Numbered from the stretch's first letter, positions 17,620-26,674 are shown. The stretch is DNA of 64,000 nt from SAR324 cluster bacterium (GCA_028281495.1 JANQJU010000049.1:121912-185911); one strand, 5' to 3'. Notes: generated from the letters alone by a model not told the origin. Made by a program: numbers and translations.

Positions 17620-19872
17620 TTGAGTGGCGAGGTATGGGTGTCTCAGGAAGAGATTACATTAATTGGCAGTATTGATCGGATAATCTATGAACAGCCGGAA
17701 ACTGGATTTTTGATCGCTAGTTTTTGTGAGGAGCAAGGGAAGCATGCCATCACGATCAAAGGAACGATCTTCAACGTGTCCGAAGAGGATTTAATCCAAA
17801 TAAAAGGGAATTGGGAAAATCATCGGATCTATGGCAAGCAGTTAGCGGTGAAAGAATTCATGCCGGTTTTGCCCAGTTCCAGCATTGGAATTGAGCGCTA
17901 TTTAGTATCCGAAATTCCTGGTATTGGTCGGACTACTGCAAAACGAATCGTAAAAAAATTTGGGGAAGACACCTTCCGAGTGATCGATGAATCGCCTGAT
18001 GACTTGCTCGAAGTCCGCCGCTTCAACAAAAAGCAACTCAAAGAATTGCTTGAAGTGTGGGAAGAAAAACGGGCGGAGCGCGAGATCATCACATTTCTGC
18101 ACCAGATCGGACTTTCCCCTTCACAAACCCACAAAGTCTCCAAACATTATGGACTCAGTACGATTCCTCTCATCAAACAAAACCCCTACCAACTGACAGA
18201 ACTTTCTGGCATTGGCTTTCTCACAGCCGATCAAATTGCTCGCGAGCTAGGATTTGACACCAACTCGTCCGAACGGGCCATTGCGGGATTGCTGTATTTG
18301 CTCAAGCAAGTGTCTTCCGACGGTCATACCTGTTATCCGCGGCAACTGTTGTTAGAGAAAGCAAGCAAAGACTTGGACATCCCCTCAGATCTTGCCGAAT
18401 CGGCACTCCAGCAATTGTTGCAAGATCGGCTCGTGAAATCGAAAGTGATTACGTTCAACGAGCAAACGGGAATGGAAATGATTGCCCATCCTCGTTTGTA
18501 CTATGCCGAAATCAAAATTGCAGAACATCTGTACCGCATCTTGAAAAGTGAAGCCTACACGGAGTTTGAAGATCCGGAACCTCTGATTGCCAGCATGGAA
18601 TACAAAATGAAAATCACTTTGGATCCGGTACAAAAAGAGGCCGTGATGGAGGCGCTCAAACACAAAGTGCTGATCATTACAGGGGGGCCGGGTACAGGGA
18701 AAACTACGATCATTCGATTCATTCTGGAATTGGTGAGTTCAGAGATACCGACGGTGGCTTTGGCGGCTCCCACGGGTCGTGCTTCCAAACGTTTGCTGGA
18801 AACCACCGGACGCAAGGCGTCTACGATCCATCGTCTACTAGGAGCCTCTAAACAAGGGTTTCAAAAAAATCGTGACGAACCTATTGAACAAGAATTGGTG
18901 ATTATCGATGAAACTTCGATGATTGACACGCCCCTCATGCAATCGTTACTCGATGCAATACCGTCTGAAGCTCGTTTGATTCTAGTAGGCGATGTAGATC
19001 AGTTGCCCTCGGTGGGGCCGGGAGCGGTATTGCTGAATCTCATTCAGTCGGAAGTCATTCCAGTGGTTCGCTTGGAAACGATTTTTCGCCAAGCAGCCAA
19101 CAGTTTGATCACGGTCAACGCGCATAACGTGCGAAAAGGAAATTTGTTGCACATTGAACGTCCATTACCTGAAAAGCTCTTGGATTTTTATTTCTTGCGT
19201 GAAGCTGAACCAGAAAAAATTGTGAGTAAAATCGTCACGATGGCGACAGAACGTATTCCTAAGCGATTTGGCTTCGATCCGAAAACCGAAGTGCAAGTCC
19301 TCACTCCCATGCACCGGGGGGTTACCGGATCGATCAATCTGAACAAACAACTCCAAAGTACATTGAACCCATCCACAGAACAGGTCGCTCACAAAGATTG
19401 GGTGTTCAAATTGGGAGACAAAGTCATTCAGCAACAAAATTCTTATGAAAAGGAAGTGTTCAATGGGGATGTGGGAATCATCACAGGCTGCGATTCCAAA
19501 ACAAAATTGCTGTATGTGGCTTTCGATTCCAATGAAGTCAAATATGAAGCCGACGAATTAGAACAATTGTCATTGGCTTACGCCATCTCGGTCCACAAAT
19601 CGCAAGGAAGTGAATACCCGGCTGTGATTTTGCCCCTCACCACGCATCATTACGTGATGCTACAACGTAATTTATTATACACGGCACTCACGCGAGGAAA
19701 AAAGTTGGTTGTGTTGGTAGGGATGGAAAATGCGGTGAAGATGGCTATCGAAAACGCGAGTCCTTCGTTGCGTTACACGATGCTACAATCGGAATTTCAG
19801 CAAATTTGGCAAGAAACGTCGTTGTTTTCACAAGAAGAAGACTGGGAAGAAGAATTATGGGAAGAGTCTTAA
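17620..19872 (+). CDS. recD2: RecD2-type DNA helicase (superfamily 1B)
   Basis: 5'-to-3' DNA helicase of the RecD2/TraA group, which acts without RecBC. The TTG at 17620 has GGGAG upstream; no ATG fits better. The 750-residue protein starts with an OB-like domain (ITLIGSIDRIIYEQPETGF), then helix-hairpin-helix repeats (IPGIGRTTAKRIVKKFG, LSGIGFLTADQIARELGF). The motor follows: Walker A GGPGTGKTT (about 356-364), Q-A-A-P-T-G-R-A motif, VIIDETSMID (motif II), LVGDVDQLPSVGPG (III), TIFRQ (IV), and VHKSQGSEYPAV with ALTRGK (V/VI). Length matches Deinococcus RecD2. A short lipoprotein gene starts inside its 3' end. Confidence 0.93.
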   Translation: MSGEVWVSQEEITLIGSIDRIIYEQPETGFLIASFCEEQGKHAITIKGTIFNVSEEDLIQIKGNWENHRIYGKQLAVKEFMPVLPSSSIGIERYLVSEIPGIGRTTAKRIVKKFGEDTFRVIDESPDDLLEVRRFNKKQLKELLEVWEEKRAEREIITFLHQIGLSPSQTHKVSKHYGLSTIPLIKQNPYQLTELSGIGFLTADQIARELGFDTNSSERAIAGLLYLLKQVSSDGHTCYPRQLLLEKASKDLDIPSDLAESALQQLLQDRLVKSKVITFNEQTGMEMIAHPRLYYAEIKIAEHLYRILKSEAYTEFEDPEPLIASMEYKMKITLDPVQKEAVMEALKHKVLIITGGPGTGKTTIIRFILELVSSEIPTVALAAPTGRASKRLLETTGRKASTIHRLLGASKQGFQKNRDEPIEQELVIIDETSMIDTPLMQSLLDAIPSEARLILVGDVDQLPSVGPGAVLLNLIQSEVIPVVRLETIFRQAANSLITVNAHNVRKGNLLHIERPLPEKLLDFYFLREAEPEKIVSKIVTMATERIPKRFGFDPKTEVQVLTPMHRGVTGSINLNKQLQSTLNPSTEQVAHKDWVFKLGDKVIQQQNSYEKEVFNGDVGIITGCDSKTKLLYVAFDSNEVKYEADELEQLSLAYAISVHKSQGSEYPAVILPLTTHHYVMLQRNLLYTALTRGKKLVVLVGMENAVKMAIENASPSLRYTMLQSEFQQIWQETSLFSQEEDWEEELWEES

Positions 19873-20213
19873 AATTCGCGGTCATCGGTCTGAGCGGTTT
19901 CTTGCTGGCATGCTCCTCAGCAGAGCGTCCCTCGCGTGTACACCCTCATTCAATTCAGTCCCAACCTTCTCAGCAGAATGCAGCACATCGACAAGAGTTA
20001 CTGCAATCCATTTTGGATGCCGAGCGAATTCGCATTGAACGTTGTTTCTCAGAAGAATGTGAGAAACTGGATTCGTTCGGACCGAATCTTTCACGCCCCC
20101 AAAAATTACGCCCTTGGGAACGTTGTTTTGAAGATTCATGCGATGAGCTGCAAGATTACGGTCCGAATAGCTTTTTTGAGGAGCAGCGACGACGAAAGAA
20201 GGAAGGGCGATAA
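19857..20213 (+). CDS. Predicted lipoprotein with two Cys-x5-Cys repeats
   Basis: A 118-residue protein starting at an ATG 16 bases inside recD2. The signal (LKFAVIGLSGFLLACSS) has a clear lipobox LLAC. The body contains one 17-residue unit twice: ERCFSEECEKLDSFGPN and ERCFEDSCDELQDYGPN, separated by a short spacer. The paired Cys, Glu/Asp-Leu and final Gly-Pro-Asn are kept in both copies, so the repeat probably forms a small disulfide or metal-bound loop. No family recognised. Its end converges on the next minus-strand gene with one base between stops. Confidence 0.65.
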   Translation: MGRVLKFAVIGLSGFLLACSSAERPSRVHPHSIQSQPSQQNAAHRQELLQSILDAERIRIERCFSEECEKLDSFGPNLSRPQKLRPWERCFEDSCDELQDYGPNSFFEEQRRRKKEGR

Positions 20214-20214
20214 A

Positions 20215-20499
20215 TCAATCTTGCAAATCATCTTGCAAGCTATCGCGTAACTCCCTGAGTTCTCCTATGAGCTGGCGTCGTTTGGCAGCTTTCTTTTTAT
20301 GTTGGGGAGCAGGACTGTGAGAAAGGGATGGAGGGGGTTGGAAAACAGGGCTTTGCATCTTATTCAATAGCAATGCAATGGCCTTAGGCCGAGAGATGGT
20401 ATGCTCTTGCGCAAATTCATCCAATTGATTGAGAACAGATTTGGGTAATCCCAAAAGTACTTTTTGAACCGGTTCTTGAGAAGACAATGTGGGTCTCAT
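20215..20499 (-). CDS. Small RHH-like protein
   Basis: A 94-residue cytoplasmic protein. The ATG at 20499 is chosen because AGGAG lies upstream and it starts 7 bp after the ankyrin gene ends. Residues about 12-50 (VQKVLLGLPKSVLNQLDEFA, then ISRPKAIALLLNKM) have the strand-helix-helix pattern of ribbon-helix-helix (CopG/Arc) DNA-binding proteins. The C-terminus is Pro-rich then Lys/Arg-rich (QHKKKAAKRRQ) and ends in a charged helix (ELRELRDSLQDDLQD). It is probably co-transcribed with the ankyrin lipoprotein. It could be a regulator or nucleoid-associated protein; no partner toxin is adjacent. Confidence 0.55.
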   Translation of the reverse strand: MRPTLSSQEPVQKVLLGLPKSVLNQLDEFAQEHTISRPKAIALLLNKMQSPVFQPPPSLSHSPAPQHKKKAAKRRQLIGELRELRDSLQDDLQD

Positions 20500-20506
20500 A
20501 AAACTC

Positions 20507-21124
20507 CTATCGAAGCGCTTGCAAGGTCTGGATAACTCCAGTGTGACCGCGTTCTGCTGACCAGATAAGGGCTGCATTGATATCAGCTCCTTGCAAGATT
20601 AAGAATTTTGCCGTTTCAGGATGCAGGCGACGGGCGGCGAGTGTCAGTGCGGTCCAACCTTCCTCACTCACCGCATGAATGTTTGCTCCTTTTTCTAGCA
20701 ATAAGCGGACCATCTTCGTATTTCCGTTTAGCGCTGCCCACATCAATGCTGTCCATCGCTTGTGATCACTGTTGTTGATATCCGCTCCGTGTTCGAGAAG
20801 GAGACTGACGACCTCATCGTTATTGTCAATCGCAGCCCACATCAATGGTGTCTGACCTGTAATTTCCTCGTGTTCGACGTTTGCTCCGTTTTGGATGAGA
20901 AGTTCCGCTATTTCACGATGGTCGTCTAAAGCAGCCCACATCAATGCGGTTTGTCCTACATTGTCTTCTGCATTCACGTCTGCACCATTCTGAAGCAACG
21001 ACCGAACTTCTTCCAATTTCCCTTTTTTCGCTGCATTGCGGAGGTCTTCTCCCTGGCCAAGGTCGCAGCCTACCAACCATCCACAACACAAGCATATGAT
21101 TCCAATCAAAACTTTCTGTTTCAC
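20507..21124 (-). CDS. Ankyrin-repeat lipoprotein
   Basis: A 205-residue envelope protein that probably binds another protein. GTG start with AAGGAATGGA upstream. The signal IGIICLCCGWLVGCDLG carries a lipobox (LVGC). Ankyrin repeats then follow, each near 33 residues, with the signature G-A-D-V-N / T-A-L-M-W-A-A / A-E-L-L-I-Q-N-G-A: VRSLLQNGADVNAEDNVG, IAELLIQNGANVEHEEITG, VVSLLLEHGADINNSDHK, MVRLLLEKGANIHAVSEEG and a last copy ending LQGADINAAL. The consensus Trp in LMWAA is unusually constant across copies. The partner is unknown. Confidence 0.85.
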   Translation of the reverse strand: MKQKVLIGIICLCCGWLVGCDLGQGEDLRNAAKKGKLEEVRSLLQNGADVNAEDNVGQTALMWAALDDHREIAELLIQNGANVEHEEITGQTPLMWAAIDNNDEVVSLLLEHGADINNSDHKRWTALMWAALNGNTKMVRLLLEKGANIHAVSEEGWTALTLAARRLHPETAKFLILQGADINAALIWSAERGHTGVIQTLQALR

Positions 21125-21190
21125 TCCATTCCTTTCTACTTTAATCGGGGGATACTGATTCCGCTATTTGCAAACGACCAACATCCGCAA

Positions 21191-22252
21191 TTACTTAAAA
21201 TGCAAAAATTTATTTTGATAAGGGACGACTTTCCCAATCAGACTCGCTTGGGGCACTCCTGCTTCATGCAGTTGTGCTAACGCAGCCATGCTTTCAGACT
21301 GAGGAATGCTGAGAAGCAGACCTCCACTGGTTTGGGGGTCGACAAAGATTTCTTCATGCCATTTGGGAAGAGGTTTTTCGAATACTATGTCGTGTTGAAC
21401 CAGTTCTCGGTTCACACGATTGACCCCGGTACTCATTCCTTTGTGATACATTTCCAACGCTTCGGCCATCAGAGGGACGGCATCGATCTCAATTTCCAAC
21501 GTGACCTGGGATCCTTTCGCAATTTCTAATCCGTGGCCGGCTAAACCGAAGCCTGTGATATCAGTCGCGGCGTGGACTGGGAAACGTTGCATAACCTCCG
21601 AAGCTATTTTGTTGAGAGAGGCTATCGTTTGGATACACTCAGCCATTGCCGCATCAGAGACCCAATTTTTGTGGTTTGCGTTGAATAAAACCCCACTGCC
21701 AATCGGTTTGGTAAGGATCAATGCATCCCCCGATTGGGCACCGGAGTTGCTCCAATATTCTTGAGGATGCACTAGACCCGTTACGGAAAGCCCAAACTTT
21801 GGCTCTTCGTCTTCGGTCGTGTGACCTCCGGCGAGGACGGCACCTGCTTCAGTAATTTTGCTCAATGCACCTGCAACGATTCCTTGTAGGACTTCCGGAT
21901 CTAGTTTATCCGCAGGAAACCCGACTAAATTGAGACAGGTGACCGGCCGACCTCCCATTGCATACACATCACTCAGCGAGTTGGCCGCAGCAATCTGTCC
22001 GAACAGGAAGGGGTCGTCTACGGGGGGAGTGATGAAATCTGCTGTGGTTACCAATGCGACATCGTCATTCACCCGATAGACTCCAGCATCGTCTTTGGTC
22101 TCAAATCCGACCAACAGATTCGGATCTTCATTTTTTGGCAAACTTGCCAGCAACTTTCCAAGCCCGACCGGACTCAGTTTAGCTGCTCAACCACAAGTCT
22201 TCGCCAAGCTAGTCAATGTTGGTTTTTTCAATAAGTTGCTCAAGCCCTTCAT
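21191..22252 (-). CDS. selD: Selenide, water dikinase containing selenocysteine (UGA at codon 22)
   Basis: Makes selenophosphate from selenide and ATP for selenocysteine and selenouridine synthesis. Reading from the ATG at 22252 (TAAGGA upstream), the frame runs MKGLSNLLKKPTLTSLAKTC-G, then an in-frame TGA at 22189-22187, then AAKLSPVGLGKLLASLPKNE and on to the stop at 21191, 353 residues in all. The TGA falls exactly where the catalytic Cys/Sec of SelD sits (C-G-[C/U]-x-x-K), so it is read as selenocysteine; a start at 22153 would lack the active site. Other hallmarks: DDAGVYRVNDDVALVTTADF, DVYAMGGRP, AGGHTTEDEEPKFGLSVTG, ATDITGFGLAGHG, DPQTSGGLL. A bSECIS hairpin follows the TGA. No selA/selB/selC is in this window. 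Confidence 0.93.
22158..22177 (-). promoter_or_regulatory. Bacterial SECIS hairpin in selD mRNA
   Basis: Nine bases after the UGA, the mRNA folds into an 8-bp stem CUGAGUCC / GGGCUUGG (22177-22170 and 22165-22158, with three G-U pairs) capped by the 4-base loop GGUC. The loop starts 17 bases after the UGA. Apical GG at the loop and this spacing match known bSECIS elements recognised by SelB. This element makes selenocysteine insertion at the UGA credible. Confidence 0.8.
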
Positions 22253-22424
22253 GGGATTCCTTACTTACGTGGGAAAAGGTCAATTTTGTCAGCTCAAAAA
22301 AGGTATTCAGGCTAACCTGAAAACAGAATTCAAGGCAGCCTAAATAAAACGAAGTATTAGAGGCTAGTTTTGAGGAAAACTCAAGGTAGGTGCAGAGGAA
22401 GACGGATTGGAATAAATGCGAGAG

Positions 22425-22991
22425 TCAGTCTCGATTTCTAAAGAATAAGGAAGCGATCCATTCCAACGGCCATACGGCGTGGAGGATTATTAAAAATTCA
22501 GGTGCTAAGCTATAAGCCATTGCGGACTTCCGAAGCAAAAAAGCGGTTCCAAAAACCCCAATTAAATACGCAAAAAATAAGCTTCCCCCCATAAGGTGCG
22601 TTCGCAGCGCAGCGGCATCCTCCGCAGCATAAGGATCTACCTCAGTCGCTTCTTCAGAAGTATCGGAGGTACCTTCTTCGTCCCAGCCAATTCCCGCAGC
22701 CCCTTCGGAGGTATTCTCTTCATCCCAATTGACTCCCTCTAGGTTGGTTGCATCGGTTTGTGGGCTTTCTTCTTCGTCCCAATTGATGCCTTCAAGTCCA
22801 GTACCACTGGCATCTTGAGGTGTTTCAGTACTGTCGTCTTCCCAGTTCGTGTTGGAAAAATCAGTGGCTCCTTCGGTGGTCGTATCCGCCGTTTGGGCGA
22901 AACCTGCCGAGGTAAAACTCACCAATACCAGGAAAAACGCAATGGCTAGGCCGTTGGCAAGGCTTCGATTTTTGTGGGGTTGGCTTATCAT
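22425..22991 (-). CDS. Secreted/membrane protein with WDEE repeats
   Basis: A 188-residue protein of unknown function. The ATG at 22991 has AGGAAGAG directly upstream; an earlier in-frame start overlaps the permease gene. A signal/anchor helix (LANGLAIAFFLVLVSFTSAGFAQ) precedes an acidic region with four related units: FSNTNWEDD, LEGINWDEEES, LEGVNWDEENT and AAGIGWDEEGT. After a Glu/Asp-rich linker a hydrophobic helix pair follows (LMGGSLFFAYLIGVFGTAFLLRK, LAPEFLIILHAVWPLEWIASL). The topology suggests an acidic repeat region in the periplasm anchored at the C-terminus. It lies between the nucleoside permease operon and selD on the same strand. Confidence 0.65.
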   Translation of the reverse strand: MISQPHKNRSLANGLAIAFFLVLVSFTSAGFAQTADTTTEGATDFSNTNWEDDSTETPQDASGTGLEGINWDEEESPQTDATNLEGVNWDEENTSEGAAGIGWDEEGTSDTSEEATEVDPYAAEDAAALRTHLMGGSLFFAYLIGVFGTAFLLRKSAMAYSLAPEFLIILHAVWPLEWIASLFFRNRD

Positions 22992-23073
22992 ACTCTTCCT
23001 ATCCGATTCATTGTCATTGGCTGAGACAGCTCTTGATAAGGAAGAACTGCACCGGATTGAATCTACGAGTCTT

Positions 23074-24003
23074 TCATTTTGATTGGGTATAAGGCACACC
23101 TATGGCCGCAGGAACATGAGATTTTCCGATCAATCCGGCCAAGATCACCATCGTCAGAACATACGGAAACATTTGGAGGAACTGAACAGGTATCTCAATC
23201 ACGCTTTGGGCTTGGATCTGAAACGCATCGGCAATACCAAACATGAGGCATCCAACAACGGTTAGTCCTGGGTTATAACGCCCAAAAATCAAAGCGGCCA
23301 GAGCAATAAAACCACGTCCTGCTGAGATGTCTCGTACATAAGAACTCCCGTGCGCTATTGAAAGGAAGGCCCCGCCTAAACCTGCCATCATACCGCTAAC
23401 CCACACTCCATAATATCGCATGAGGTACACGTTCACTCCGGCTGTATCAGCCGCTTCTGGATTTTCGCCCACGGACCGCAAGCGCAATCCAAAACTTGTC
23501 TTGAACATGACGAACCATAAGGTTGGGATCAAGAACACGGTAAAATACACGATAAAAGAGTATTCACCGATCAACGTTCCAATGAATGGGATGTCTGAAA
23601 TGAACGGGATGCTGATGACTGGGATCCGTAAATCAATGTTTGGTGTGATGCTGGTTGAACCGAAGATAGCGTTGGATAACAACGCTGGCACTCCGATAGC
23701 GAGTAGATTGATTGCAGTACCACTCACAATCTGGTCGGCATGATAACGGATACTTGCCACCGCATGAATATGGGCAACCATTCCTCCTACCATGACCGCC
23801 ATGATCAATCCGATCCAAGGATTAGCGGTTTGGTAGGCAATCCATGCTCCAAAAAAAGCCCCGAAAATCATGATGCCATCGAGTGCAATATTCACCACCC
23901 CGGACCGCTCAGAAAACATCCCACCTAAAGCGGCAAGGATCAACGGAGTGGAAAGCCGGATGCCAGAGGCTAACAGTTCGGCATTGAAGAGATCCAAGAA
24001 CAT
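23074..24003 (-). CDS. ABC transporter permease, BMP/nucleoside type (second permease)
   Basis: Inner-membrane permease of a nucleoside ABC importer (NupQ/YufQ-like), 309 residues. It opens with TPLILAALGGMFSERSGVVNIALDG, the family hallmark, has about eight to ten membrane segments, and carries SVGENPEAADTAGVNVYLMRYYGV, the cytoplasmic loop that contacts the ATPase. It starts 18 bp after the previous permease ends. Order on the minus strand is binding protein, ATPase, permease, permease, as in purine-nucleoside importers. Confidence 0.88.
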   Translation of the reverse strand: MFLDLFNAELLASGIRLSTPLILAALGGMFSERSGVVNIALDGIMIFGAFFGAWIAYQTANPWIGLIMAVMVGGMVAHIHAVASIRYHADQIVSGTAINLLAIGVPALLSNAIFGSTSITPNIDLRIPVISIPFISDIPFIGTLIGEYSFIVYFTVFLIPTLWFVMFKTSFGLRLRSVGENPEAADTAGVNVYLMRYYGVWVSGMMAGLGGAFLSIAHGSSYVRDISAGRGFIALAALIFGRYNPGLTVVGCLMFGIADAFQIQAQSVIEIPVQFLQMFPYVLTMVILAGLIGKSHVPAAIGVPYTQSK

Positions 24004-24021
24004 AATGCTCCTTCCTAAGGG

Positions 24022-25071
24022 CTAGGTAAGCCGAAGTACTTTTTTGAATAATTGATCCGTGGCCACAAACAAAACGATGATTCCCTGAAGTACCATGACC
24101 AAATCTTTGGACAAGTTTTCAAACTCCAAATCCAAGAACAAACTCCCCCGTTGCAAGGCACCAAATAAAATAGCGGCCAAGATCACGCCAATAGGATGAT
24201 TCCGTCCCAACAATGCCACTGCAATTCCGATGAAACCCGCTCCTGCAGAAAAATTGTCGTGATAGGTATGACGGAAACCCATCACTTCATGAATGCCCAC
24301 CATTCCAGCAAAACCTCCGGAAAGGAACATCGCCATGACCATATTTTTCTTCACGTTGATTCCTGCATAATCGGCAACGCTGTTGCTGATCCCGACTGCT
24401 CGAATTTCGTACCCCCATTTTGTTTTCCAAAGGATTAAATAAACGGCGACGCAGGTCAATAAGGCTACAAACAGAGCGGTATTGAGGGGCAATGATTCCG
24501 GAATTCCTGGTAGGAACTCATGAAATTTAGGAATTTCGGCGGCTTTGGGAATGTGTTCCGTTTCTAAAACCTGGGTCCCTTCGCGATGAAATGGGCCCGT
24601 CACGAAGTAATTGACCAAACCGAAGGCAATGAAATTCATCATGATTGTATTGATCACTTCATGTCCGCCAAATTGCGCTTTCAGTAGCCCTGGAATGCCT
24701 CCCCAGACACCACCTGCTAAAAAACCCACGATCATACAGGCAGGAATCAGTAAAAATGCAGGCCAACTGCCACCGATATAGATAGAAAACAGCGCGATGG
24801 CCATTGCCCCGATGTAAAGTTGACCTTCCCCCCCGATGTTAAACAAACCACATCGGAAACCAAAAGCAACGGCAAGCCCTGTGAAAATCAAGGGAGTCGC
24901 ATAAAATAGGGTATATCCCAAACCGTCTAGGCTCAGAATCGAGTTTTGAAAGAACACCCAATACACATCAATCGGGTTTTCTCCGATAAAGAGGATCAAA
25001 ATGGCTCCAACCAAAAATGAGGTCGTCACCGAGATCAATGGCAGAAAAAAGACTTCGTATTTTTTCAGCAT
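24022..25071 (-). CDS. ABC transporter permease, BMP/nucleoside type (first permease)
   Basis: NupP/YufP-like inner-membrane permease, 349 residues. Visible hallmarks are ATPLIFTGLAVAFGFRCGLFNIGGEGQ in pieces (LIFTGLAVAFGFRCGLFNIG and GEGQLYIGA), FGGHEVINTIMMNFIAFGLVNY and the coupling loop EIRAVGISNSVADYAGINVKK. It pairs with the adjacent permease to form the channel. The start is 4 bp from the ATPase stop, so translation is tightly linked. Purines or pyrimidine nucleosides are the expected substrates; the neighbouring uridine kinase favours pyrimidine nucleosides. Confidence 0.88.
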   Translation of the reverse strand: MLKKYEVFFLPLISVTTSFLVGAILILFIGENPIDVYWVFFQNSILSLDGLGYTLFYATPLIFTGLAVAFGFRCGLFNIGGEGQLYIGAMAIALFSIYIGGSWPAFLLIPACMIVGFLAGGVWGGIPGLLKAQFGGHEVINTIMMNFIAFGLVNYFVTGPFHREGTQVLETEHIPKAAEIPKFHEFLPGIPESLPLNTALFVALLTCVAVYLILWKTKWGYEIRAVGISNSVADYAGINVKKNMVMAMFLSGGFAGMVGIHEVMGFRHTYHDNFSAGAGFIGIAVALLGRNHPIGVILAAILFGALQRGSLFLDLEFENLSKDLVMVLQGIIVLFVATDQLFKKVLRLT

Positions 25072-25075
25072 AGTC

Positions 25076-26617
25076 CTAACTCGCCTTGGCTGTTTTCGAT
25101 TGATACTGCCCGGTCATCATCATGCCAATTTCTTGTTCATCGAAGGTTTCTAGGTTGATCTCCCCTGAAATCTGACCTTCATACAGAACAATAGCTCGAT
25201 CCGACAACGAACGGATTTCTTCCAATTCAGCAGAAACCACCAGAATGGCTTTTCCTTGGTCACGAAGTTCAATAATTTTTTTATGAATGAATTCGATTGC
25301 TCCAATATCGACTCCTCGTGTGGGTTGGGCAATGATCAATAATTCAGGATCTTGAGTGAACTCACGGGCCACGATCACTTTTTGTTGATTTCCACCTGAC
25401 AGACGACCGGTTAAAGCTTGAATCGAAGGAGGGCGGACATCAAACACACCAACAAGATGTTTGGCATATTCACGAATTTTGTCGAATCGAAAGAATCCAC
25501 TTTTTTTACAAAATTGTTCTTGATCGTGAAATCCTAAGATCAAATTTTCCGCATTAGAATATTCGGAGATGTAACCATGCGTTTTCCGGTCCGCTGGAAT
25601 ATGACCGATATGAATTTGACGCATTCGTTTGGCTGTGAGAGCAGTGATATCTTCGCCCTTATATAATATTCGTCCTGAGTCGGCCTGACGTAAGCCAGTG
25701 AGCACCTCCACCAATTCGGTTTGTCCGTTCCCTTCCAATCCTGCAATTCCCAAGATTTGGCCACCTCGAATTTCCAAGGAAAGATTTTTAATACGATCTC
25801 GTTGAAGACCGGCCACTCGGACATTTTCCAGTGTCAATATCGCCGCTTCAGGCTCCCGGGGGTCTTTGTGAACACGGAGCAGTACTTTGCGGCCTACCAT
25901 CATGGTGGATATGATTTCGGTTGTGGCATCTTTGGTTTCCAAATCACCGATTTTTTTGCCGTGCCGCATCACGGTCACGTTATCTGAAATGGCAAGAACC
26001 TCATCCAGTTTATGAGTGATGATGATGATTGTTTTCCCCTGATCTTTCAAACGCCGCAGAATCTTAAAGAAGTCTTGCACTTCCAATGGGGTGAGCACGG
26101 CGGTCGGTTCGTCCAAAATCAAAATTTCTGCACCGCGATAAAGGGCTTTGAGAATCTCCACGCGCTGCTCCTGTCCCACAGAAAGGTCTTCTACCTTTGC
26201 ATAAGGATCTACATGCAGGCCGTAGTCTTCGGATATTTTTTGAACTTGCTCAATCGCATATTCTAAGTGGAGCTTGCCGAATTGATTGATCGGTTCGATT
26301 CCTAACACGATGTTTTCGGCAACCGTGAGTGGAGGGATCAACATGAAATGTTGGTGCACCATCCCGATGTGGTTATCAATCGCATCATGCGGATTACGAA
26401 TTTCTACGGGATTGCCAAACAGTTTGATGACTCCGGAATCGGCTTGATAGAAACCATACAAGATTTCCATGATGGTGGTCTTGCCAGCCCCATTTTCTCC
26501 GACAATGGCGTGAATCTTCCCCCTCGGAATTTGAATGTTCACATTATCATTGGCTGTTACCGGACCAAACCGTTTGGTTATAGACTCCATTTCCACTGCA
26601 TATTCATGGTCAGTCAT
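25076..26617 (-). CDS. Nucleoside ABC transporter ATP-binding protein (double cassette)
   Basis: NupO/YufO-like ATPase with two fused nucleotide-binding domains, 513 residues. The first cassette has Walker A GENGAGKTT (about 38-46), signature LSVGQEQRVEILKAL and Walker B ILILDEPTAVL. The second has a degenerate Walker A (GIAGLEGNGQTELVEVL) and a signature LSGGNQQKVIVAREF with LLIIAQPTRGVD. This pattern, with one good and one weakened site, is normal for BMP-type and sugar importers of this group. AAAGGTAA precedes the start. It is expressed with the permeases downstream and the binding protein upstream. Confidence 0.9.
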   Translation of the reverse strand: MTDHEYAVEMESITKRFGPVTANDNVNIQIPRGKIHAIVGENGAGKTTIMEILYGFYQADSGVIKLFGNPVEIRNPHDAIDNHIGMVHQHFMLIPPLTVAENIVLGIEPINQFGKLHLEYAIEQVQKISEDYGLHVDPYAKVEDLSVGQEQRVEILKALYRGAEILILDEPTAVLTPLEVQDFFKILRRLKDQGKTIIIITHKLDEVLAISDNVTVMRHGKKIGDLETKDATTEIISTMMVGRKVLLRVHKDPREPEAAILTLENVRVAGLQRDRIKNLSLEIRGGQILGIAGLEGNGQTELVEVLTGLRQADSGRILYKGEDITALTAKRMRQIHIGHIPADRKTHGYISEYSNAENLILGFHDQEQFCKKSGFFRFDKIREYAKHLVGVFDVRPPSIQALTGRLSGGNQQKVIVAREFTQDPELLIIAQPTRGVDIGAIEFIHKKIIELRDQGKAILVVSAELEEIRSLSDRAIVLYEGQISGEINLETFDEQEIGMMMTGQYQSKTAKAS

Positions 26618-26674
26618 GGTTACCTTTGAATTGGAGGGGAAGAAACTAAGAAGGTCTTGAATGATCGGAAAGTT

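Noticed and set aside
21191..22153. selD taken as starting at 22153
   Set aside because: This start drops the catalytic residue; an in-frame upstream ATG with ribosome site and family sequence on both sides of the TGA is far better.
22095..22343. Plus-strand 82-residue frame opposite the selD start
   Set aside because: It is antisense to the selenocysteine-coding start of selD, which has strong family evidence.
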